From Cristatella mucedo (lineage: Eukaryota > Bryozoa > Phylactolaemata > Cristatellidae): a stretch of 64,000 nt of DNA. The notes beneath the pieces are model-generated. The model was given only the letters and a program-made list of their open reading frames with translations, made no database searches and was not told where the DNA came from. Below are positions 1 through 10,612 of this stretch, piece by piece. The stretch covers positions 542,501 to 606,500 of the forward strand of contig WPIO01000115.1 in NCBI GenBank assembly GCA_009760855.2, written 5' to 3'. Both the position numbers and the translations under genes were made by a program. Numbering within the stretch: position 1 is the first letter of the stretch; each line of letters opens with the position of its first letter.

Positions 1-1197
1 CTTCCGATTCACAATACTCTACCCCCTCAAATATTTTCCCGTTGAACAATAGAATGACTTTAATCTGGGCGAGTGTTAGGACACAACAGTGGCAGCGGGA
101 TAACGACGTAGCGGCAAATGTCAAGAGCATGTTCGCTAAAATAAACGGGCTAGGGACTCTGACTTATGGTGCTTCACCCTTCATCAAGTCATCACTACAA
201 AAGTTCACAATTATAGTGCGGATTACCGAATTTTTTGAACAGGCAATCATAGCGATAACCAGTGTGCAATTGTATCGCTATGCTTTTATCCAGTTACATA
301 CGCCAACGTGGCGTGGTAAGTATGGGGTGATTCAGAATAAAAAAACAAGATAATCGTGATTAAAATATATATTAAGCTCTCTTAGAGTGCTAAAAATGGG
401 TTTTATTTAATTAATTAATTATTTCAATGCATGACGCACGCTTGATCTATTCCCTAAAACTGAGCCAAAAAGTAAAGTGTATTGCCTTAGTTACTTGCAG
501 CAAAACGAACGGTTGAAATTGGGTGGAATGAGAATGTTTCTCGTAGCATTTGCCTTTCGTCCTTGCTGGTTGTAAAGGAAATGTTGGCTTATTCGACAGC
601 CGAACTTATGTAGCGATAGGAGAACTTTAACAGACATCGAACACCGCTTGCAGTAGGCAATAAAGTATTTCCTGCACCCGGACTCGATCCCGCGACTAAC
701 GTCTTGAAGTGCGGGTAGCTTACTCTAGGCCAAGATCCGGGGCAGGGAAACGGACACGCACTGGGCTAGAATTCTTATATTCTACGTATCCTCTGCTTGT
801 TTTCTCAACGTTTACCAGTGGAAATTGAGTCATTGATTGTAGCTGTTAGTATCCGACCTGAACCTGATGCATTCTGTTTAGCTTCTGACCGTTCAGTGAT
901 CACTCTACATCGTTTTATCAAGAATAGTGCTGTTTTGGAGGATGAAACCAACGAAAGGCGCTGGGCGAAATGAATAAATGTGCTGATACTGAGCAGTCAA
1001 GCTGTTTCGGCTCTGCCTGTCATTTAGTAATCTGTCATCGGGCTCAAGTCTGTGTCCGCTCAGTATCCGAGTTCAAAGTCTTGATGACTTGCCAGCGTGA
1101 TCAGTGTACATTGAAAGAAAAGTTCTGTCTCCCACCTACCCTTCATCTTATCCATTTGCAAATGTTCCACGCGTCTTTCGGCAGTGCCGACTTGATA
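1..1197. other. Intergenic sequence, no gene seen
   Basis: Apart from the diverged SINE-A listed separately, I see only short ORFs without recognisable motifs and an AT-rich patch near 355-425. Confidence 0.5.
603..748 (-). mobile_element. SINE-A, strongly diverged copy
   Basis: Read on the minus strand this has the SINE-A order: a tRNA-like head with a B-box-like GGGATCGAGTCC, then TTTATTGCC, then CTGCAAGCGGTG, then GTTCTCCTATCGCTA. It is much more diverged than the copies at 22, 27 and 48 kb, so it is probably an old insertion. Ends are approximate. Confidence 0.5.
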
Positions 1198-1280
1198 GTA
1201 ATAATTATAATCATACACTTGATATAGCGCCCTCAGAGAACTCAATCTCTTTATGGGGACTTCACAAAACTTTACTTTGC
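1198..1280 (-). mobile_element. LINE-A 3' tail fragment
   Basis: Contains the LINE-A terminal signature on the minus strand (AGCGCCCTCAGAGAACTC in plus orientation), followed by a degenerate AAT-rich tail at the low-coordinate side. This is a severely 5'-truncated insertion. Confidence 0.7.
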
Positions 1281-1424
1281 TCAAGCAAAGTGTGTAGAGC
1301 AACATACGCGTGACCGAGACCTTGTGTTCTGCGATACGGAAACACCTCGAGCTGACTACTTTTCGTCAAAGCAATCGGACCATAATGAAAAGAGAAATTC
1401 ACTAATCGTCACTAAGTCTTAGCC

Positions 1425-1580
1425 ACGGAATAATTCTCACGGATTTCATGATCGGGGTCGTAGGTTCGAGTGCTGCAGCAGGTTATTCTTTGATGCCCAC
1501 TGTAAGAGGGAGTGTAGCCAATAAGGTTTCTCTGCCTCCATATGAGGCCATTAAATTGGCTGAGAAGCTTTTCCTTGCGA
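1425..1580 (+). mobile_element. SINE-A, diverged copy
   Basis: GGTCGTAGGTTCGAGTGCTG matches the B-box region of the SINE-A head. It is followed by TTATTCTTTGATGCCCACTG and a degraded CTCTGCC...CATTAAATTGGCTGAG, corresponding to the SINE-A tail that ends in TTAAATCAGCT. The 65-codon ORF here is only a read-through of this repeat. Confidence 0.5.
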
Positions 1581-1714
1581 TGGATATTAGCCCAGCGGTG
1601 AGTGATCGAACCATATGTGGATTCGGGTCCTGTAGCAATTATTAATAAATAATATTAATCGTGAATGTTTATAGTACCCTGTGAGAAATAAATTTCTTTG
1701 CTGGCACTTGGCAT

Positions 1715-1992
1715 ATGCTTCAAACGACAACTTTCTCTCTTGCTGCTGACTATGGCGCATCTTTTTAGCGGTCCTGAGCTGCTACTTCCATGCCGCTCAA
1801 TACCTCAACTGCTCTCCTGACTCTGCTATGCTTCCCACTTTCTCCTTATTGCATGAGACGAAGTATGTTGGCTACCGAATGCGTACCAAAAGCCGCTTAG
1901 GCTGTGCGTGCGCTATACAAAACTCTCCTGCGTAACACCCACATGGTCTTTATGACTTTGTGGAGTTACAGACGGAGATACATTACAATGAA
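1715..1992 (+). mobile_element. LINE-B 3' end
   Basis: Shares its order and wording with the LINE-B copies at 29.8-30.4 kb and 47.1-48.1 kb: GACTATGGCGCATCTTTT, GCGGTCCTGAGCTGCTACTT, GACTCTGCTATGCTTCCCAC. It ends with the family terminus GACTTTGTGGAGTTACAGAC and a short ACATTACAATG tail. It covers only the end of the reverse transcriptase ORF and the 3' UTR. Confidence 0.8.
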
Positions 1993-2259
1993 TCGTGTCT
2001 ACTAGTTAATGCTATTATGATAATAACAATAATAATAATAATAATTCACTTGATAAAGTGCCCTCAGAGAACTCAATCTCTCTCTAGGCGCTTTACATTT
2101 GCTGTAAAGTGAAATGCAATTGAATGGTAAGTAAAATCATGCTTGAAAAACAAACAAAATGAATAACATGGTTAGGGCTGACATGCACAGGGTCAGCATG
2201 CAAATGTGGTTAGTGGCAGCATGCACAGTGTCAGCACGCATAAGCACATCAAGGACGAA

Positions 2260-3261
2260 TCACAGAGACCCACTAAACGCTATCCTAAATAGGTGTGTTT
2301 TTAGGTTCCTTTTAAATGTGGTCAGGTCAGGGGATGTTCTGACACAGGTCGGGAGGGAGTTCCAGGCTTTGGGAGCATATGAACTAAATGCACGGTCTCC
2401 AAAGGATTTAAGGTTTGTACGAGGTATTTCTAGACTGCTGGATTCCGAAAAGCGGGTGGTACGATGCTTGGCCTGATGGGGGAGTATGTCGGAGAGATAG
2501 GCTGGAGCCATAGAATGAAGAGACCTAAAAGTGAGCGACAAAACCTTGAAGTCAATCCGTTGCTTGACTGGTAGCCAGTGCAGGTCGGCGAGAAGTGGAG
2601 TAATGTGGCAACTGCGATGCTCACGGCAGACAAGTCTAGCTGCCGAGTTTTGCACCAGCTGCAGTCGCCTGATCGCGCATGTCGGTAGGCCAGTAAGCAG
2701 TGAGTTGCAGAAATTGAGACGGGATGTCACGAATGCATGGGCCAACTTGGACGTGGTATCCTTATCTAAACAAGCCCTAATTTTAGCAATGTTATGAAGC
2801 TGAAAATAGGCGGATTTGACTGTGGAGCTGATATGGTCGTGTAACGAGAGATCGCTTTGGAATATGACACCTAGATTTCGAGCTGATTCAACTGGAGATA
2901 TGCTGGCAGTGCCAATTTTGAGAGACAGCCTGTCCAATCTCTGGATCACACTGGGTTTGCTCATAACTAGTAAGTTAGTTTCATCATCGTTAAGTTTTAA
3001 AAAATTTGCCGCCATCCATGTGCGGATGTCATCAATGCATGCAGCTAGTGAGTTTAGAGAATTTGAGGTGCTCGAAAGCTTGGAGGGATCAAAGCAAAGG
3101 TACAACTGAGTGTCATCCGCATAGAAGTGAAAGCCTAGATTGTGCATGGCAATCACATCAGCAAGAGGGAGAGTATAAACCATGAAAAAAACCGGACCTA
3201 GCACGGAGCCTTGAGGTACTCCATATTTCAGAGGTACTTCAGATGATCTTTGTCCATTCAC
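2260..3261 (-). pseudogene. LINE-A C-terminal reverse transcriptase, broken
   Basis: A 333-codon open stretch with GVPQGSVLGPVFF, the polymerase box YADDTQLYLCF, KLNDDETNLLVMS and SARNLGVIFQSDLS, followed by the conserved C-terminal region ending AWNSLPTCVRTSPDLTTFK and FRIAFSGSL. It is in a different frame from the 3348-5012 segment. Between them a TAG replaces the Trp of an expected LQWFRSYLS motif near 3300. The frameshift and the nonsense codon each disable the element. Confidence 0.9.
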
Positions 3262-3347
3262 GTCAATACTCTGGAGTCTCCCACTGAGATAGGACCTGAA
3301 CTACTGCAGAGAAGTGCCAGTGATGCCCAGGCGAGATGAGAGGCGCT

Positions 3348-5012
3348 CTAGAAGAACTTTGTGATCGATGGTATCAAAGCTGCCGAAAGATCAAGCAAAA
3401 CAAGAAGAGACGCTCTACCCATGTCTGCATTCCTAAGTAGGTCGTTGTATACCCGAAGCAATGCTGACTCTGTGGAGAGATTAGCTCTAAAGCCAGACTG
3501 GAACTTACTAGCAAGGTGTGAGGTTTTTATATACGAGTTCAGCTGGTCCGCCACGACCCGTTCGAATGTCTTTGATAGGAATGGTAGAAGGGAAACTGGG
3601 CGGTAGTTGCTCAAGTTCTCTTGATCAAGTGTAGCTTTCTTGAGAAGTGGCCTGACTACAGCTTTTTTGAAAGGTACTGGGACATGACCTGAGGCTAATG
3701 ACTTATTAATTATGTTAGTTATGCATGGCAGCAGCAGATCAATGCAACGTAGGAGCAGGACAGTGGGAATAGGGTCCAGAGGACTTGTTGTCTTCTTTGA
3801 TTGAGATACGAACTTTAGGACTAGATCACTAGTGACCTGCTTAAATGCAGACCATGAGGTGCAGCTAGGAACCGAGGAACAGCATTCTAGTGGGGAGGTT
3901 GTCATTGCAGGGATGGATTCCCTGATCTTGTCTATCTTCTGCACAAAGAATCGAGAGAAGCGATTGGCTAGATCATCATTAGGATCATCAGGTAAGGAGC
4001 TAATCTGGGAACGGTTGAGGAGATGGTTTATTGTCGACATCAGCATTTTTGGATTGTGCATCTGTGATTCAACAATGTTTTTATAAAAACTAGACTTGGC
4101 CTTTGCTAGGATCAATTGGTACGACCTGCAGTAGTCTTCATATGCCTGTCGATGGACAGTTAGTCCGGATCTTTTGTATGCTTTTTCAAGCTTTCGTTTA
4201 GTATACCTGGCTAGCTTAATGTCCGTGGTGAACCATAGGCCGTCTGGGCGGGGGCGCACAGTGCGCTTTGTCAGAGGGGCAAACTCGTCTAGCGTGTCAG
4301 CTAGTGTCGTGTTGTTGCAATCTACCAATGATGACAGATCGGAGGGAGGATTGAGCAGCAGAGGTGAAGCAGATATTCTCGCACGGACAGCATCGATTTC
4401 AAGGGTCTTGAGGTTTCGCGACTCACAGGTTATTTTACAGGAGGATGTGGGCACACACTGTAGATTGAATGAGATCTGCATGTGGTCAGATAAGCAGGAT
4501 TTGGTACTAATTGGTGATGACAAAGTGCAGTTGTATGAGAAAATCTGGTCGAGTGTGTGACCCTTGATGTGGGTAGGGCCATGCACATGAGCCACAAGAT
4601 CAGTCAATGCACGAAATTTGGTGCTGAAAGCGTCAGATAACTTATCAAAGTGAACGTTGAAATCACCCATAACGAGGAAGGATCGATTTCTTGCACACAG
4701 AATCGAAATGAGATCGGAGAAATCTGAGATAACGAAGGATTTTGTACCTGGTGGGTGATAGACTACTGCTACAATCGGTAGCTTGTTTTCGGGTGAGAGC
4801 AAGACAATTGATTCAAAAGACTGCTTCGAGGGTACCGCGAATGGCTTGAAGTTGAATTTCGAGCGCACGGCAATAGCAACTCCACCTCCAGTTTTGATAT
4901 ATTTAGGGGTGTGAAAGAACGAGAAACCAGATGGAGTTGCGTCTTTAATTCTCGGACAGTTTATCGATTTCAGCCAAGTTTCCTTATGCAAAGTTTCAGT
5001 GAGCATAAGCAT
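3348..5012 (-). pseudogene. LINE-A endonuclease plus N-terminal reverse transcriptase, broken
   Basis: 554 codons are open. The first ~200 residues are an APE-type endonuclease with [11 protein letters not shown] near the start, VYHPPGT, the catalytic-type [18 protein letters not shown] and the final SDHMQISF. The second half enters the reverse transcriptase: [49 protein letters not shown] and the palm-start [10 protein letters not shown]. Directly after LSAA a single-base deletion near 3380 shifts the frame, so the expected F-D-T-I-D-H follow-on is lost and the ORF soon ends. This is an inactive remnant, not a host gene. Confidence 0.9.
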
Positions 5013-5039
5013 TCAAAAGATAAATTGCGAGGACGGCAA

Positions 5040-5470
5040 GAATACTGTGAAGACCAGATGTGTTAGCATCTTTTTAAATGTCGTCAATTTGGATAAATCT
5101 TGATGATCTCCTACGGATTTGAGGTTCGTTCAAAATGCAGCAAAATGACTCTGGTGAGAAGAGGGTTAGGTACGATGCAAAACATTAGCAAAAATCTATA
5201 ATTGCTAGGGATCAAGAAAATCGACAGACATAAAATAGAAGGATTGAACCGTGAAACAGATTAACTTCTTGACGAAGAGCCAGCATGAAGTTAAAAGTAG
5301 TGAAGTCTGGAAATTGCAATTGCGTGTTAGACAACCATAGCTGCAAAGCTTTGCACTAACTGAAAGGGTCTTGTTGTAAAAACAAGATTACCTGCAGGTA
5401 GTGAGTTACTGAAGTTTAGTCGCGATAACACGAGCGCTTGGATCAGCTTGGCTCTATTATTCTGTTTTAA
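5040..5470 (-). mobile_element. LINE-A, very diverged fragment
   Basis: Despite heavy divergence it keeps the order of the reverse transcriptase C-terminal region seen in other copies: TTTTTAAATGTCGTCAATTT, GGATTTGAGGTTCGTTC, GCTGCAAAGCTTTGCAC, GGTAGTGAGTTACTGAAG. It abuts the younger 2018-5015 copy, so old and young insertions lie side by side. Confidence 0.55.
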
Positions 5471-5519
5471 GCAACCCCGAATGTTGCAATCTAATGTAGC
5501 TGAGAGTGTACGAAATTGA

Positions 5520-5521
<2 letters not shown>

Positions 5522-5565
<44 letters not shown>

Positions 5566-5566
5566 A
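5522..5566. repeat. (CTG)n / (CAG)n microsatellite
   Basis: About 15 uninterrupted CTG units. On the minus strand they lie in a 64-codon ORF as an alanine run. There is no sign that this ORF is a gene. Confidence 0.95.
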
Positions 5567-6161
5567 CCATTACGGTGCTGCTGCAGGCTTGTTTTGGCTT
5601 GCTCGCGTACTCTGCTGCTAAGGCACAATTAAATTCGTGAAAAACCGTCACATGTTGCTAGTAAATTTTTTAGAAAAAAAAACGGATACAGTGGCTAGAG
5701 GGCAAGACGTCGTACATGCATTCAATCGTTTAGCACAGATATAACCGTCTAGTAAAAGGTCACTTGGGAGCAGGACAACAATAATAATAATATAAAAATA
5801 AAAATGCCTAGAAAGAGATTGAGTTCTCTGAGGGCGCTCTATCCTCAACGCATCTGTTTCCCTCAGTTTTGCCACAGCCCTAGTGAACTTCTCTTGCTAA
5901 ATAGTTCTCGTGCGCACCTGCACACGATGCAGTGGATGTTACTATCCAAGTGTCTTACACTGGCATGCCATAAAAGCAAACGAACTGGACTTGCTGGTTT
6001 GATGTGCAGTACCTCAATTGTTCAATGCGTTTCGAAATTCTGCCAGCGGGTGTCCGCTCAGCTAAGAGATCTTCTAAACTTTGAAAGGCATACCCCAAAG
6101 ATCATCTAACCGAATGTTATGCTGACTACAAGACTGGATTGGCGCGACAATGCCAAGTGGG
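5567..6161. other. Unassigned sequence
   Basis: Apart from a LINE-A tail fragment at 5803-5848, no gene or repeat is recognised. Confidence 0.4.
5803..5848 (+). mobile_element. LINE-A 3' tail fragment
   Basis: TGCCTAGAAAGAGATTGAG followed by TTCTCTGAGGGCGCTCTAT is the LINE-A 3' signature in plus orientation. An AAT-rich stretch lies on its upstream side, where a tail is not expected, so this is probably a rearranged scrap. Confidence 0.65.
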
Positions 6162-6511
6162 AAGACAATCAGTCGAAGTCGACTCACTCCCGACTTTCGT
6201 CACAACATCCCCTGACTTGACCACGTTTAAAAAGAACTTAAGAACGCACCTATTTAGGACAGCATTTAATGGGTCCCTGTGATTCGTTCTTTGTGTGCTT
6301 ATGCGTGCTGACACTGTGCATGCTGCGACTAACCACACTTGCATGCTGACCCTGTGCATGTCACCCCAAATCATGTTATTCATGTTGTTTATCAAGCATG
6401 AAACCGCTCACCATTCAATCGCGTTTCCTTTGCAGCAAATGTAAAGTGCCTAGAGAGAGATTGAGTTCTCTGAGGGCGCTTTATCAAGTGCATCATTATT
6501 ATTGTTAATAT
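6162..6511 (+). mobile_element. LINE-A 3' end fragment
   Basis: Encodes the last ~40 residues of the LINE-A reverse transcriptase region (CCTGACTTGACCACGTTTAA, then CTATTTAGGACAGCATTTAA). It continues through the 3' UTR to CTCTGAGGGCGCTTTATCAA and an ATT-rich tail. Confidence 0.85.
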
Positions 6512-8726
6512 AAATCGCTTGTACACGGGTCCAAGAGGGTTGGCTTCTCCTTACGCTGTGTTTGAGCTGACCTCCGACCTCTGACGGCAGTGGTTAACAG
6601 GCTGACTGCTCCTTTTTAGCTATGGCTATGATGAGCCACACAATGGGAGCCCTTTATACTGACGACTCGGCTAGGATGAACTATGCAATACGACAGTTGT
6701 ACGCGGATGACCAGACTTACCGCTTCGCTGTATTTGCCCATTATGATGCACTTTTTTTATCTAACCAAACGCTACTGGTTGCAGCGCTCTACATATTCCG
6801 GCATCACACCAACACATTGGTCGTTATTAACTGCTGTTATTATTATATTCTTTAGCCTCTTGGCATGTATCGAATAATGAACCACATAACTATTTGACGC
6901 ATGGACCAGCGGATGGCTGCTAATAAGCATCCGGTTACTGCGCTTGTTTTTAATCAAATTCTAATTTTGAGAACCTTTCAAGTATCTTATGAGATGAAGC
7001 TTAAGGTAGAGGTGTTCATCAGTTTCCGGCCAAGCTAAGTGTGGGTAGCCTGAACGCTAAGATAGAAAATGCTGCAGACGCATTGAAGTCCGGTTCGTTC
7101 GATTCTTCGACCTCCGGCGTCGGTATGATTTTTGCTTCTCTCAGTCTACACGAGACACTACTGTAGCCGCAAAGGCGTACAGCCACCGGATCAACAAGTT
7201 CCAACCGACTCTCGTCACGGCCGAATTTTCATGGCGGCATAGCATCCGCTAATTCCAGTAGCGGCACATCTCGTGCCATGCATACAGACTCTATGCTCGT
7301 CACACGCCTAACGGTAAAGACGGGAAGATTCCGCAAGCGTATAGTACCTCACGCTCAAATGCGCAAAGAATTCCCTGCATATTTCGCTAGGTGCCGCAAG
7401 CGACTTCGGGCAGACACGTCACACGCTTAGTTAGCCGCTGCGTTACGAACGGGTTGTAGCGGCTTCCATGTTAGGACTGAACTAGGCCGCCAACGCAGAG
7501 CTCTTAACCCTGCTAGTTTCAGCTGACGCGCGACGAATAATGGCAACGCCCGGCACCTTGTATCGTGGCTAGCGACAGATAGGTGCAGCACCAATTCGCG
7601 AAGTTACGCCGAAAAAGGCGAAACGCGGCAGCGACGTGGGGTAGACACGTTTATTAGACAGTGACGGAGGCTTATCAGTGTTTTACAGCGGCCAATACGT
7701 ACACCAACTCTTATATGGCTCAGTGGCCCACGGCCCAACTAAGCTCCAACGCCAAAGCACCAAACCCGGAGCACAACTCATTGCCCATCAAGCGGCTTCT
7801 GCTTGTAGGCTCCCTTGGTCATGTATTATCGCACAATTTGTAGCATCAGCAATTCCAATTTATCTCTTTTTAAGACACTTCGATTCAGCAACCGTACCAT
7901 GGTCATCACCGCACGAAGTTGGTCGGTGCGCGGGTGGTGAAAGATGATGGAATTGCATTCACCAGGTAGCAAAGTCAATTAAAACATTGCAGAAGAAGTC
8001 GCGTTTACAATATGACACTCAAGAAAAGAAAGTTCTTTTAAGTCGGAGAAATCGCCAAGAGAATTCATCGCGGAAAAAAGAATAAGCGAGATTAGTAAGC
8101 AGTCTACTCCACCATCGTAAATCAGCGGCATGTGGCAATTAACATCGTCACAATACTGAACGCAGGCAAAACACGATTCCTCGTTTGCATGTACCCAGGT
8201 TTGGCTACCAGTTGCAGAGCAAGGAGGGTCACCAAGTTGACGAAAACGCGAAGAAGATTCGCCGCCCAAGCGTAGACCGACGCAAGTTAGACAAGCGGTC
8301 CCAGTCATCAGCGTTAAGCAGCGGCATGCCGAAAATGGCACGCTGCCTTAACGGAATGCAAGGCGTCGCCTTGTCACTGCACTTGCAGATCGTCGTAGTC
8401 AAAAGGGCTCTCGTCAGTCACGCAACGAGAGCTGCTAATGGCCGCTCACGCATAGTCAGAGTGTACTCGCAGCGTATACAGCACCAGTAATAGGCTCCTA
8501 GGAGAGGAGAGCAAGAGCGAAAGTCCAACGGAAGCCAGCGACTGTCTGTAACCTCGGCAGCTCGCACAGCTCGCTGTCTCAAAGCATGTTGCCGCAGGCT
8601 CCGCACTGGCTCCACGCTGGCCATAACCGTCTCAGGAAGAAAGATCACTTCGCACCTCGCATCGTCGGTCAAGGCAAAGGTACAAGACACCGGAACGCGA
8701 TCGGCGACCATTTCTATGCTCTAGAG
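6512..8726. other. Unassigned, increasingly CpG-rich sequence
   Basis: No ORF shows a recognisable domain. Around 7690-7810 lies a segment resembling 10085-10205 (shared motif CCAACGCCAA.GCACCAAA.CC), i.e. an unnamed dispersed repeat. Nothing else is assigned. Confidence 0.4.
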
Positions 8727-8941
8727 CAGCGGTGTTTCTTATGCTTTTATGTTTTTCCTCAACCTGTGGGTCGCTCGGCGACCCCTTTGTAGGGCAAGCG
8801 ACCCTTTCACAAGGGTCGCCTAAGACCATCGGAAAACACGCATTTCCACATTTCGCACACAATAATTTTGCGGTTGGGGGTCGCCACAACATGAGGAACT
8901 GTATTAAAGGGTCACGGTATTAGGAAGGTCGAGAACCACTG
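8727..8941 (+). mobile_element. SPIN-like nonautonomous hAT transposon
   Basis: Short inverted termini begin CAGCGGTG and end AGAACCACTG. The internal blocks TCAACCTGTGGGTCGC, CGACCCTTTCACAAGGGTCG, AAGACCATCGGAAAACAC and AACATGAGGAACTGTATTAA match, from memory, the nonautonomous SPIN ('Space Invader') hAT consensus known for horizontal transfer among tetrapods and some invertebrates. Flanking octamers CTCTAGAG (8719-8726) and CTTTAGTG (8942-8949) agree at 6 of 8 positions, as expected for an aged hAT target-site duplication of the nTCTAGAn type. Roughly 25 extra bases split the left terminus after CAGCGGT. There is no coding capacity. Confidence 0.85.
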
Positions 8942-9768
8942 CTTTAGTGCAACATTGCAATCTCTATGGCCTTCCAAGCCGTTGTATCGGGGCTACCGTT
9001 AACAGCGCACGGAACTTCAACTATAGCCCTACCCCTATGCTACTTTAGTCACCCTATTGCCAATGGCGCCCTCTAGATTAACAGCAGTAAGTCCGGTCCT
9101 GCTGCCGTCGCTAGCGCACTCCAGCTCCGGCCTCGACGAAGCCTCAGCATTATTTTGAATAGAGTGAAGTTTAGCCGCCGTGAAATTTATGGCGAATATT
9201 TCTGATTTCCGCTTCAGACGCCGACGTGCCTCAGCCTTTGCGGTAGCGGGATGGGTATCATTACATGCTGCTCTTCGTTTATTGATGCTGCCGCGGGACA
9301 TCCGCTGCCCAAACGTTTAATTGAATTCGCATACTGAAAGAAAAAGGCTCTTCATCAGTTTGCTTAATTTTGTTTGAGCACAGCAGCAAAATTCGCATAA
9401 TTACAGCTAGAGATGCTTCTGAGTCCTGAAGTTTGGCATAGCAGGCAGGTATTTCGCCGTTCGAAGACTCACTATCGCGCTCCATACTTGACTCACACAT
9501 GAGAATACAGAACTCCATATTTCAGGTTCGACGCTCACCAATAGAGTCACAAGCAATAAGACCAGTTCAAGAAGACTGCTAAGGCTCCACAGAAATTGTA
9601 CCGCACTTTCGACACAAAATTTAAAAACTGGCGCGCAGCGACTTCCGCCTCCATACCGAACCAGATCGCACACGCAGCGCTCGTATGCTAGACGCAGCCG
9701 ACTCGCGATGAATACTGGCGACGCTCTGAGCCTTGGAATCGCAGCTAGTGACTTGCAGATTCAGGTAA
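8942..9768. other. Unassigned sequence
   Basis: Short overlapping ORFs only, with no motif that I recognise. Confidence 0.4.
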
Positions 9769-9925
9769 AGATGACTCGCTAGGTAAGGCGGTTGCTTTTC
9801 ACGACCTCGGCCCCGAGGTCGTGGGTTCGAATGCTGCTGTGGGCGATCCTTCATCGCCGCTGCGAGCGGTGGCGATAGCCGTAAAGGCTCTTTTGTCGCT
9901 ATACAAAAGATGCTGCTAAATCCGT
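9769..9925 (+). mobile_element. SINE-A copy
   Basis: tRNA-like head with ACTCGCTAGGTAAGGCGG (A-box region) and GTGGGTTCGAATGCTG (B box). The body follows: GGGCGATCCTTCATCGCC, GCGAGCGGTGGCGATAGCCG, CTCTTTTGTCGCTATACAAA, and a short AAATCCG end. Confidence 0.85.
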
Positions 9926-10470
9926 TAGTATTTCTTTTTAATGCACGTCGGTATGCCGATAGCTGCGGAACACGGCAGAAAGGAAGAGCGCCAATGCCTC
10001 AAGATGGGATGCCATTTCCCTGGTGTAGATGGGTCAAATTTGACAGCAGCGCTGGGTTACAGACGTTCAGCAGCTGCCATGGCGTACGCTCCCGTCTCCC
10101 GTACGGCTCAGCGCTCAGTTCTGGGCGCCACTCAATGCCAACGCCAATGCACCAAATCCCGGATTGAACAGCCAATGGCTTTCGCTGCTATGCGGCCTTT
10201 GCAATAGATTTTCGTATAACCGGTTCCTAGTCGTTATAATTCTGGAGCCGTGAACCGCGAACGTCGGTCAAAATCTGGCTGATTTATCACGCGGCCGCTT
10301 CAGCTACACTCCGCTCCTAACGCTAACTCAGAAAAAGTGTTCGCTAGGTATTTTTTAGCACCCGAAGGACGTGACTCTTTTTATAATCATCATCGACGAC
10401 GACCAAATGCTTCGCTATAACCGCCAAGCGCCGTGCGAGCTTAAACATAAATAGTTATAAAATATAATTA
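9926..10470. other. Unassigned; contains a dispersed repeat segment
   Basis: 10085-10205 resembles 7690-7810 in the same orientation (GGCTCAG..., CCAACGCCAATGCACCAAAT, ...GAACAGCCAATGGC against ...CTCATTGCCCATC). No coding signal. Confidence 0.4.
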
Positions 10471-10612
10471 ATTTGTATAGCGCCCCAGGAGAACTTAATC
10501 TCTACTATTCAGGCGCCTCGCACGTGTGCCTCGGTGCTCCTCTTGCCCGCGACCTCAGCCAGACCTTGGTCGGGGCGAGCACCTTAACCGCTGGACCAAA
10601 CCAGGTCGAGGC
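10471..10612 (-). mobile_element. SINE-B copy
   Basis: On the minus strand it starts with the tRNA-like head GGTTTGGTCCAGCGGTTAAG and GTGCTCGCCCCGACCAAGGT. It ends with the LINE-like tail containing AGATTAAGTTCTCC and GGGGCGCTATACAAAT. Confidence 0.85.

Larger units (their letters stand above)
2018..5015 (-). mobile_element. LINE-A (L2/CR1-like non-LTR retrotransposon), longest copy
   Basis: The longest retrotransposon in the window, on the minus strand. The 3' end is the AAT-microsatellite tail at 2018-2046, followed inward by the family signature CTCAGAGAACTCAATCTC. Coding remnants cover an APE-type endonuclease and a reverse transcriptase (separate entries). The 5' end stops inside the endonuclease near 5015: no ORF1 and no endonuclease start are seen, so it is 5'-truncated, as usual for LINEs. 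The microsatellite tail and the GCGCTTTA terminal motif resemble L2-type elements. The clade assignment is from memory and should be checked by a reverse transcriptase tree. Confidence 0.9.

Noticed and set aside
9769-9850. Possible functional tRNA gene
   Set aside because: The head has A- and B-box-like motifs, but no closed acceptor stem. The same sequence with its body recurs throughout the window, so it is a SINE head.
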